Below, piece after piece: positions 7,754-15,200 of a stretch of DNA of 17,281 nt. Each line of letters starts with the position of its first letter. The first letter of the stretch is position 1. The position numbers and the translations under genes were made by a program. The notes under the pieces were generated by a model. That model did not search any database and was not told the origin of the DNA. It was given only the letters and a program-made list of their open reading frames with translations. This DNA comes from JBDKJS01 sp039806065 (GTDB lineage: Bacteria; Bacteroidota; Bacteroidia; AKYH767-A; 2013-40CM-41-45): the NCBI GenBank assembly GCA_039806065.1, contig JBDKJS010000154.1:1-17281 (forward strand). The letters are read 5' to 3'.

Positions 7754-9001
7754 ATGCTGATTCGATTCTTGCACCACCTATTGTTAGCTCTTTTATTCTT
7801 GCAACTCCCCATAGGATTGCAAGCTCAGCAAAAGAAGGATTTGGAACGCAAACGTCAGTTGTTGGAGCGAGAGATTGATGAAATGAATAGGAAATTGAAT
7901 GAAACAAAGCGCAGTAAATCATTAAGCCTATCCCAAATTGTAAATCTCAACAAAAAAATAGAATCCAGAAAGCTGTTAATTTCAAATATCAATTTTGAAA
8001 TTGGGCATATCGATCAAGAAATTGGAAGTATAAGCAGCAATATATCCTCAATAAAATTGGAGGCGACTCAACTCAGTGGCCAGTATGCACAGCTCTTATA
8101 CCATCAAATGCGCACCAAGAAAAGCATCAATAAGTGGATGTATGTTTGGAGCTCGCCTAATGTAAATGCTGCTTACAAGCGCATGCAGCTCTTGCACTAT
8201 ATTGGCTTTCATAGGGTGCAGCAAAGGCAAAGATTGCTGGCACTTCAAGACTCGTTAACCGGAAAACGCATTGTGTTGGAGGATAAATTGAAAGAAAAAA
8301 ATTCGCTCTTAGACTTGCAGCAAGTACAGCATCAAGCATTGCAAACAGAGAAGAAGGAACAAGTTAAGGTACTCAATCATTTAAGTGCCAGTGAGCAAAA
8401 AATCAAGAATCAGCTCAAGGAAAAAATTGCCCAAGAGCAAAAGTTAAACAAGCGTATAGAGGATATTATTAGAAGGGAAATGAATGCCATGCGACAGCCA
8501 AATAAAAAGGAAGGTTCAAAGAATAGCAATACGCGCGAGAGTGGAAATGTTAAAAATTATAACTTAACTCCGGAAGCGGCCAAGCTCAGTCAAGATTTTT
8601 CGAGCAATAAGGGTAAGCTGCCATGGCCAGTAGAGGCGGGACGAATAAGCAGCAGCTTTGGTAGGCATTCACATCCAGTTTGGCGAGATGTGGTTATCAA
8701 TAATAATGGAATAGACATTGCCAGTGCTAAAGGAGCAGCAGCTAGAAGTATATTTGGAGGCACCGTAAAGCAAGTATTTATGATAATGGATAAATATGCA
8801 ATCGTTGTACAACATGGTGAGTATTTTAGTGTTTATAGTAATTTAAGTAGTGTTCACGTAAAGTCAGGAGAGAAGATAGCTACTAAACAGAGTATAGGCA
8901 TTTTAAAAACAGATGATACTGAGAGTAAAACGGAATTACACCTTGAAATTTGGAAGGGAAGTAATAAATTAGACCCACAATTATGGATTGTTAAAAGGTA
9001 A
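7754..9001 (+). CDS. EnvC-like murein hydrolase activator: coiled coil plus degenerate LytM/M23 domain
   Basis: A 415-residue exported protein: Sec signal peptide (about 1-24, ending near LQAQQ), long charged coiled-coil segments (about 25-105 and 165-240), a Lys/Asn-rich linker, and a C-terminal LytM/M23 domain (about 290-415). The zinc site is degenerate. The canonical HxGxD reads N317-N-G-I-D321, the usual YxHL reads YSNL, and the HxH motif reads E394-L-H396. This loss of ligands, together with the coiled-coil N-terminus, is the EnvC pattern. In Escherichia coli, EnvC cuts nothing itself but activates division amidases in the periplasm. I therefore infer a regulator of peptidoglycan amidases in cell division, not a peptidase. 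No amidase gene is in the window. TatA follows at 75 bp but has its own promoter. Confidence 0.87.
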   Translation: MLIRFLHHLLLALLFLQLPIGLQAQQKKDLERKRQLLEREIDEMNRKLNETKRSKSLSLSQIVNLNKKIESRKLLISNINFEIGHIDQEIGSISSNISSIKLEATQLSGQYAQLLYHQMRTKKSINKWMYVWSSPNVNAAYKRMQLLHYIGFHRVQQRQRLLALQDSLTGKRIVLEDKLKEKNSLLDLQQVQHQALQTEKKEQVKVLNHLSASEQKIKNQLKEKIAQEQKLNKRIEDIIRREMNAMRQPNKKEGSKNSNTRESGNVKNYNLTPEAAKLSQDFSSNKGKLPWPVEAGRISSSFGRHSHPVWRDVVINNNGIDIASAKGAAARSIFGGTVKQVFMIMDKYAIVVQHGEYFSVYSNLSSVHVKSGEKIATKQSIGILKTDDTESKTELHLEIWKGSNKLDPQLWIVKR

Positions 9002-9022
9002 AAAAGAGGCTCTAATATCTTT

Positions 9023-9050
9023 TTTGCTTCAATATTTAACCTTACCTTTG
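9023..9050 (+). promoter_or_regulatory. Predicted Bacteroidota-type promoter of tatA
   Basis: A perfect TAnnTTTG -7 element (TACCTTTG, 9043-9050) lies 16 nt after a TTTG (9023-9026) that can serve as the -33 element. This spacing is slightly short of the usual 17 or more. Transcription would start near 9054, giving a leader of about 22 nt before the tatA ATG at 9076. It implies tatA can be transcribed independently of the LytM gene ending at 9001. Confidence 0.65.
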
Positions 9051-9075
9051 TGCATTAAATTAAAATTAATTTCGC

Positions 9076-9261
9076 ATGATCAGCACAGTACTATTAGGAA
9101 TGCTAGGCACTCAAGAAATAATCATTATAGCATTGATCTTGTTATTGCTCTTTGGAGGAAAGAAAATCCCAGAATTAATGCGAGGTTTAGGAAAGGGCAT
9201 GAAAGAGTTTAAAGATGCCAAATCAGGCGCAGAATCAGATAATACTGAAGATAAGAAATAA
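9076..9261 (+). CDS. tatA: Sec-independent protein translocase subunit TatA
   Basis: A 61-residue protein with the TatA/B/E layout: a short N-terminus, one transmembrane helix (about residues 14-26), the hinge FGGKKIPEL, an amphipathic helix (RGLGKGMKEFKDAK) and an acidic, polar tail. It is a subunit of the twin-arginine translocase that carries folded proteins across the inner membrane with TatC, which is not in the window. The length is normal for Bacteroidota TatA. It has a consensus promoter just upstream and a strong terminator overlapping its stop codon, so it forms a compact single-gene unit. The TatA/E type is favoured over TatB because of the short tail and the FGGKKIPEL hinge. Confidence 0.93.
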   Translation: MISTVLLGMLGTQEIIIIALILLLLFGGKKIPELMRGLGKGMKEFKDAKSGAESDNTEDKK

Positions 9262-9286
9262 AAAAACCCGCTTATGCGGGTTTTTT
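9261..9286. terminator. Bidirectional rho-independent terminator between tatA and the convergent small genes
   Basis: A-tract, then CCCGC (9267-9271), TTAT loop (9272-9275), GCGGG (9276-9280) and a T6 run (9281-9286). The A- and T-tracts can extend the stem. On the minus strand the A-tract becomes a T-tract, so the same hairpin can end both tatA and the minus-strand genes at 9311-9890. It overlaps the last base of the tatA stop codon. Confidence 0.92.
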
Positions 9287-9310
9287 GTTGTTATTAATTC
9301 GTAGGAATGA

Positions 9311-9571
9311 CTATCTTGATGAACGTATTCGTTGTATATCATTCAAGGATATTTTTTCACGATGTGCGCGTAGTTGTTCTAAATTCGGATTTGAAGAAGT
9401 CATGAGCTTCTTACCCTTTTGCACACAAATAAAGAACACAGATTTTGACTCTTGTAGCTCTTCTTCTTCTGTAAATAGCCAACCCACTTTACGTTTATTG
9501 TTTTTCAGATAAAGCGTTGCTATTTTATTAAAATGTTGTTTTACTTCTTCAAAATCTAAGTTCATTGCCAT
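9311..9571 (-). CDS. Uncharacterised 86-residue protein
   Basis: I do not recognise this family. The product is small, soluble and highly charged: a helical N-terminus (LDFEEVKQHF), a Lys/Arg-rich segment near residue 25, an acidic stretch (TEEEELQES) and a basic C-terminus, with no signal peptide or membrane segment. Support for a real gene comes from position. It follows the next minus-strand gene after 22 bp, and it ends 24 bp from a hairpin that can terminate it. The start could be the first ATG (9571) or the in-frame ATG two codons later (9565). Neither has a Shine-Dalgarno. Function unknown. Confidence 0.62.
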   Translation of the reverse strand: MAMNLDFEEVKQHFNKIATLYLKNNKRKVGWLFTEEEELQESKSVFFICVQKGKKLMTSSNPNLEQLRAHREKISLNDIQRIRSSR

Positions 9572-9593
9572 GAAAGCTAATATTTTTTATTAT

Positions 9594-9890
9594 TTATATA
9601 AGTGTATAAATTCTAGCAGCTAAGTCCTCTTCAATTTTTTCTTCGTAGGTTCGTATGCTTTTACCATTGTCAATTTTGGCGGTAATATCTATTCGGGTAA
9701 TATCAGCCTCAATGGGTGATAATTCAAGCAGTACAAGTTTACCAGGAGTAAACCAACCAGCACCAGCGTGAGCCACTATTATTTTTTTTTGTTCATCCAT
9801 TTCATTGATAGAGAAACCTCTATTTATTAGTAAGTCGCGTAGGCTGTATAATACCTCCTTCAATGTCATGTTTATAAGCGCAGTTTCCAT
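9594..9890 (-). CDS. Uncharacterised 98-residue protein
   Basis: I do not recognise this family. The sequence suggests a small alpha/beta protein: an N-terminal helix (LKEVLYSLRDLLINRG), then alternating hydrophobic beta-strands (KKIIVAHAG, LVLLELSP, TRIDITAKI) and a C-terminal helix with EEKIEEDLAARIY. There is no signal peptide or transmembrane segment, so it is probably cytosolic. It is the first gene of a likely two-gene unit with the 86-residue gene 22 bp downstream. An alternative start is the internal ATG eight codons in (9869). The upstream side opens onto a 459-bp noncoding region with inverted repeats that could hold its promoter. Confidence 0.68.
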   Translation of the reverse strand: METALINMTLKEVLYSLRDLLINRGFSINEMDEQKKIIVAHAGAGWFTPGKLVLLELSPIEADITRIDITAKIDNGKSIRTYEEKIEEDLAARIYTLI

Positions 9891-10349
9891 AGCCGATTGT
9901 TTTAAAGATTAATACAATCCTCCTCAGTTTAAGCATTTGTATTACCATAAAAATCCTTTAAATGGATTCCCCTTATTATGGTATTGGTGGTTTAACAAGG
10001 GTAAATTTATTTTAAAGCTTTGTTATTTCATAATTAATTTTGTAAATACTTGTACTTTGCCACTTAGATGGTAGCAAAAGTTGGGTAAAAGTTAATTTTT
10101 GAAAGGCAAAAGGAATATTTTGTAATTTCACGCAGGGAAAATCGGAAGCCAATCCAAAACAATTTAAGGAATAGGGGGGACTGTTTTATTTAAAAAAACA
10201 GGCTTTGGTATGTCTAATAACTGTAAGGTTAGCAGGCACTTAGGTCAACTAAGCAGGAGTTGAATCGTTAAATTTAATAGTAGATGGGCTAATGATTAAT
10301 AAATCGCGAGGCGGTTTATAGCCTTTAATTTTAATACAAAAATTAGAAA
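9891..10349. other. Divergent intergenic region with several inverted repeats
   Basis: This 459-bp stretch lies between the divergent 98-residue gene and the lytic transglycosylase gene. It contains four stem-forming inverted repeats: 9911-9943, 9943-9983, 10181-10201 and 10239-10253. A G-run lies at 10174-10179. AGCAGG occurs twice (10231-10236 and 10252-10257), bracketing the last hairpin. I see no tRNA, no riboswitch class I recognise and no credible coding frame (only 17-codon ATG frames at 9962 and 10210). It may hold the promoters for both flanking genes and possibly an unannotated small RNA, but no full consensus promoter is evident. Confidence 0.5.
9911..9983. repeat. Tandem imperfect hairpins upstream of the 98-residue gene
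   Basis: AATACAA (9911-9917) pairs with TTGTATT (9937-9943) over a 19-nt loop. Next to it, TACCATAA (9943-9950) pairs with TTATGGTA (9976-9983), enclosing an inner stem AATCC (9952-9956)/GGATT (9964-9968). The pairing is seen directly. A role as operator, leader structure or terminator is unproven. Confidence 0.55.
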
Positions 10350-11894
10350 ATGAGCCTATACCAATACCTATCAAAAAAAGCACGAACAGTTATACTAACT
10401 GCCTTTTTCTGCCCAAGCATGATGGCATCGCAGCAGTTAGATAGTACATTACAACTGCCTTTAGGATATGATCCAATAGCAGCCATGCTAGACTCATTGG
10501 TAACCCAATCCTATATACAGAAGCTCGACTTTGCAACGCCTAAAAACGAAAGTGGCTATTTGCCTTACGAAATTCCAACCTTTACTTCTGAAGTTTATAA
10601 GGCGCGAATGGAAAAAATCCAAACACCCATACCCCTAGCTTATAATAGAGAAGTTGCAGAGTATGTAGAACTTTATGCCATAAAAAGGCGAAGTACCTGT
10701 GAACGAGTGATGGGTTTATCACAATTATATTTTCCCATTTTTGAGCAAGCCCTTGATCAAAACGACTTACCACATGAATTAAAATATCTTGCCATAGTAG
10801 AAAGCGCATTGAATCCATGTGCTGTTTCACCGGTAGGAGCAACTGGAATCTGGCAATTTATGTTGCAAACAGGTAAGATGTATGATCTCAAAATTAACTC
10901 TTACATTGATGAAAGAAGAGACCCGCTCAAAGCTACTAATGCTGCATGCAAGTATTTTAAAGACATGTATGCCATTTATAAAGATTGGTTATTGGTTATA
11001 GCTAGTTATAATTGTGGTCCGGGCAATGTTAATAAGGCCATAGCCAGATCAGGAGGTAAACGTACTTTTTGGGAAATTAGCCCCTATTTGCCTCGTGAAA
11101 CCCGTGGCTACGTACCTGCCTTTGTGGCGGTGACCTATCTTATGAATTACCCAAACGAACACAATCTAAGAGCCATAGCGCCACTGTACAATTATTTTGA
11201 AGTAGATACCGTTTTAATAGATCAGAAAACCACGCTAAGAGAAATAGCCGATGGAATAGCCATGAGCGAAGATCAATTGGCATTTTTAAACCCAATTTTT
11301 AAAAAGCGCATTATCCCCGAAGGCGATGAGCCTTATGCATTACGATTACCTGTGAGTAAGGTTAACCCATTTCTAGCCAACCTTGAAAACATTATCAGGC
11401 CACAGCAATCACTAGCTTCAAATGCTGATGGTGGTGAAATGTTTTCAGATGCAAGCACATACATTACTAAGACCATTAAGAAACAACATAAGGTAAGGCG
11501 TGGTGAAAATATTGGTAGCATTGCAAATAAATATAATTGTAGCACATCGCAAATCAAAAAGTGGAATCGACTTAGAAGTTCAAAACTCTATGCTGGGCAA
11601 AGGTTGACTGTTTATGTAGAAGTTAAAAAGAAACAGGCATCACCCACTGTAATTGCCTCAAATAGCGTGACTGTGCAAGCCCCTTCTGATACCATGGCCA
11701 TTGTTGCACATATGGGTCAGACAAATAGTGAAGTGGCTGAATTCAAATACCACATAGTGCAAAGAGGCGATACGCTTTGGAACATTGCACAGCGATATGA
11801 AGGTGTAACAGTTCAACAAATTAAGCGGCTAAACAAATTAAATGGCAATGCCATTAAAGTTGGCACCAAACTTAAATTGGGTGTTAAAGGGTAA
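10350..11894 (+). CDS. MltD-like membrane-bound lytic murein transglycosylase (GH23 SLT plus two LysM)
   Basis: A 514-residue exported enzyme. The N-terminus is signal-peptide-like (about 1-27, no lipobox). An SLT/GH23 domain spans about 130-265, with catalytic Glu151 in the AIVESALNP motif and the GATGIWQF, ASYNCGPGNV and RGYVPAF motifs of the family. Two LysM domains follow (about 379-424, HKVRRGENIGSIA; and about 467-511, YHIVQRGDTLWNIA), which bind peptidoglycan. It cleaves the MurNAc-GlcNAc bond, leaving 1,6-anhydro-MurNAc ends, in the periplasm. The architecture equals MltD except that E. coli MltD is a lipoprotein. All catalytic motifs look intact. The downstream NifU-type gene starts 51 bp later with its own -7 element, so co-transcription is possible but not required. 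Confidence 0.92.
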   Translation: MSLYQYLSKKARTVILTAFFCPSMMASQQLDSTLQLPLGYDPIAAMLDSLVTQSYIQKLDFATPKNESGYLPYEIPTFTSEVYKARMEKIQTPIPLAYNREVAEYVELYAIKRRSTCERVMGLSQLYFPIFEQALDQNDLPHELKYLAIVESALNPCAVSPVGATGIWQFMLQTGKMYDLKINSYIDERRDPLKATNAACKYFKDMYAIYKDWLLVIASYNCGPGNVNKAIARSGGKRTFWEISPYLPRETRGYVPAFVAVTYLMNYPNEHNLRAIAPLYNYFEVDTVLIDQKTTLREIADGIAMSEDQLAFLNPIFKKRIIPEGDEPYALRLPVSKVNPFLANLENIIRPQQSLASNADGGEMFSDASTYITKTIKKQHKVRRGENIGSIANKYNCSTSQIKKWNRLRSSKLYAGQRLTVYVEVKKKQASPTVIASNSVTVQAPSDTMAIVAHMGQTNSEVAEFKYHIVQRGDTLWNIAQRYEGVTVQQIKRLNKLNGNAIKVGTKLKLGVKG

Positions 11895-11933
11895 TCAACC
11901 AGGTTATAGCAAGTCAATTAGTCAATCATTTAT

Positions 11934-11941
11934 TATCTTTG
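11934..11941 (+). promoter_or_regulatory. Possible -7 element of the NifU-type gene
   Basis: TATCTTTG matches the Bacteroidota TAnnTTTG -7 consensus and lies 4 nt before the annotated ATG at 11946. No good -33 TTTG is seen at the expected distance. If it is used, transcription starts at or next to this ATG, so the transcript is nearly leaderless or translation starts at ATG 11958 or 11964. Confidence 0.4.
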
Positions 11942-11945
11942 CCCT

Positions 11946-12206
11946 ATGAATAAGCAAATGCTCATGAAAGAGGTAGAGCTTGCCTTAGAGCAAATAAGGC
12001 CCTACTTAAAGGCCGATAGTGGTGATGTGGAATTAATAGACATTACTGATGACGGCATTGTTCAACTAAAATTTCAGGGCGCTTGCAGTTCTTGCAGTAT
12101 GAGTGCGATGACTTTAAAAGCAGGAATAGAACAAACTATTCTGAAATCCGTTAATGGAATAAAGGCAGTGCAAGCTATCAATACACAAGAAGAAGAACTG
12201 CTCTAA
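11946..12206 (+). CDS. Single-domain NifU/Nfu-type iron-sulfur cluster protein
   Basis: An 86-residue protein matching only the NifU C-terminal (Nfu) domain: an N-terminal helix with ALEQIRPYL, then the DSGDVEL strand, the GACSSCSMS motif with Cys47-x-x-Cys50, and a C-terminal helix with GIEQTILKSV. The CxxC pair of two subunits holds a bridging [4Fe-4S] cluster that is passed to apo-proteins. It is cytosolic. The full length is domain-sized, so it is not a truncated NifU. Three in-frame ATGs (11946, 11958, 11964) all precede the domain. A -7-like element 4 nt upstream makes one of the later two plausible. It is 21 bp from the CotH gene. Confidence 0.92.
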   Translation: MNKQMLMKEVELALEQIRPYLKADSGDVELIDITDDGIVQLKFQGACSSCSMSAMTLKAGIEQTILKSVNGIKAVQAINTQEEELL

Positions 12207-12227
12207 TAACCGTTAACCCTACTTGTT

Positions 12228-15200
12228 TTGAAATTAAAATCACTACTCCAACCTCTTGCCTTGTTGGTTTTACATATTTTCTATTTTACATCACCTGTAA
12301 GTGCACAATTAATTCTGAACGAAGTAACTACCAGCAATCAGTCCATTGTAGCTGACGATGAAGGGGATTTTGAAGATTACATAGAAATATTTAATGCAGG
12401 AACCCAAGCCGTTTCCCTTGAAGATTATTTTTTATCTGATGAAAAAGAACATCCCTTAAAATATCAACTTCCATCCATTACCATTCCAGCCAACGGTTAT
12501 CAAACCATTTTTTGTTCATCTAAAAACAAGGTTGCCGCATATAATTTTTGGCGAACAGCAATTGATCAAACTGACACATTAACATATTTTGTAGGGGTAA
12601 GTGAGCCAGATCCTACCTGGATAACGCAATCTTACAATGATAGCAGCTGGCTTATGGGAAAAGGAAGCATTGGCTATGGTGATGGAGATGATAGCACTGT
12701 TATTAGCAGTACAATATCATTGTATATTAGAAAATCGTTCTTTTGTAGCGATACTACCAATATATTAAATGCGCTGCTGCACCTTGATTTTGATGATGCA
12801 TTCATTGCTTATTTAAATGGAGTAGAAGTGGCACGATACAACATGGGGAACCCGGGAGATTTCTACAGCTACAATACCCCGAGCAATGCCACCCATGAAG
12901 CCACCATGTATCAAGGATTGCCCCCTGAGCCCTTTGTTATAGACGCAAATACGATCAATAGTTTATTGGTGCCGGGCGAAAATATTCTAGCCCTTCAAGT
13001 ACATAATAATTCCATATTCAGCCCAGATATGAGCATGTTGCCTTTTTTGAGCTTTGAATTTTCGCAACCTTCAAATTTGTTTTCCTCAACACCCACTTGG
13101 TTCCCTTTTCCTAATGGTGGAATTTATGTCCACAGTAATTTTTCTCTATCGCCCGATGAGTCGGTTTATTTGCGCACTTCGAATAAGGAATTAGTGAGCA
13201 AAATAGAATTACAGCAATTAAATTACAATACAACATTGCAATCAATTCCAGATGGTTCGGGAAATTATTGTATCGCACAATGGGGAACTCCATCGCTTTC
13301 AAATAATTTTACCACCTGCTACACTGCCCTTGCAGAATCAGTAAGTTTTAGTCCTGCAGGCGGTAAGTATGCGGCACCGATTAGTGTTAGCTTAAGTTCA
13401 CAAGGAGCCACAGCTATCTATTATACAACTGATGGTACCAATCCTGATAGCATTTCAGGCCAGTTATACACCTTGCCCATTCTGGTTGACAGTACAGTAG
13501 TCTTACGTGCCATAGCATTTGGAGGGCCTGGCATGTTGCCATCAATCACTAGCGTGCAAAATTATTTAGTTGGCGCTACACATACAGTTCCTACAATTTT
13601 TCTCACCACTGATCCATTAAATTTATGGAATTATCAAACAGGAATTTATGTGTATGGTCCATCAGCAGACAGTGTAAACTTTCCCTATTTTGGTAGTAAT
13701 TTTTGGCGGCAAGAAAAGAAGCAAGCTCACGTTAGTTATTTTGATACACTAGGCAATGAAGTTATTAATCAAGACATCACTGTAGCAATCCATGGCGGAT
13801 GGAGCAAAGGCTTTTCACAAAAAGGCTTCAGAATTAGGGCAGATGGGAACAGTGGGGAATCAGATTTTAACTATAAATTTTTCGCTTCTAAAGATGTAGC
13901 AAAGTTTAAAACTTTAAATATTCGTAATGCTGGCAATGATTGGAATTTGTGTCACATGAGAGATGATGTAATGCACAATGCGATTAATACCAAAACCAAT
14001 ATTGATTATGAAGCAACTCAACCAGTGGTACTTTATTTGAATGGTAGGTATTGGGGCTTATACCACCTGCGAGAACATGTAAACGAGGACTATGCCCAAA
14101 ACAATCATCCATTCTTAGAAAACCAGCCGATGGATGTTATTGGGCGCAATGATGAGGTACTTGCCGGTGATATTACAGCATTTAATGATTTAATATCAAC
14201 CATTGACCAAAGTGATTTAAGTTTAGATGCAGTATTCAATAATATCGCTACCAACCTTGATTTGGAAAACATTGCAGATTATTTCATTGCTGAAACATAC
14301 TATACCAATACAGATTGGCTGAGTGGCTACACTAATAATATTAAAATTTGGAAACCTAAAAATGTTCCTGGCAAATGGCGATACATGATGTATGATGTAG
14401 ATTTTGGATTGGGTTATGCCAATGCGCCTGATTTTGATGGGTTAAATTCTGTGCTTAATAATTGGTGGTACAATCCACATTCCATTTTATTAAAAGGATT
14501 ATTAGAAAGTCAAAAATTCAGAACCTATTTTATCAATAGGTATGCTGATTTAATGAATACCAATTTATCATCGATTCATATTCTTAAAGAAGTACAGCGG
14601 AAGGCCATTGAACTATCGCCAGAAATTAACCCACAAATGAACAGATGGGGTAATGGCGTTTCATTTTATGGTGCACCAAGTTGGAATGATTACAATGGCT
14701 GGTATAATAATGTTTTGGCCATGGCTGATTGGGTTGCGCAGCGCCCTTTTCATGCAAGGAACGTGGTACAGAATACTTTTTCTCTACCGCAGCAAGTTGA
14801 CATTATATTAAATGTTTTTCCGGCAGATGCAGGTAGAATAAAAATCAGCACCATCATACCAGACTCACTACCATGGGCTGGAGTATATTTTGATGGGGTG
14901 CCGGTTATAATAGAAGCGCTTCCCAATCCAGGATTTAGTTTTGCATTCTGGTTACCTTCAGCTTTGTTGCCTACAGGGAGTGTCAATAAAATTTTAAACA
15001 TGCAACTTAGTAGTAGTGATACCTTAGTGGCAGTTTTTTCAGGCTCACCTTTAGCTGCACCTATTTCCATAGATGAAATTAATTACCATAGTGCTGATGC
15101 TGCTGATGCTGGTGACTGGTTTGAGATCAAGAATATTGGAACTCAGCCATTAGAATTGGAAGGATACAAACTTACCACTAACAATTACAACATACCTATG

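Noticed and set aside
9962..10015. A 17-codon ATG frame in the divergent intergenic region
   Set aside because: It is too short, overlaps the inverted repeat and shows no promoter or family evidence. The similar 17-codon frame at 10210-10263 was rejected for the same reasons.
10053..10059. TACTTTG as a promoter -7 element for the transglycosylase gene
   Set aside because: It is one base short of TAnnTTTG, the nearest TTTG (10039-10042) is only 10 nt upstream, and it lies almost 300 bp from the gene.
10181..10201. Hairpin CTGTTTT/AAAACAG as a rho-independent terminator
   Set aside because: The stem is AT-rich with only two G-C pairs and no T-tract follows, so termination is not supported.
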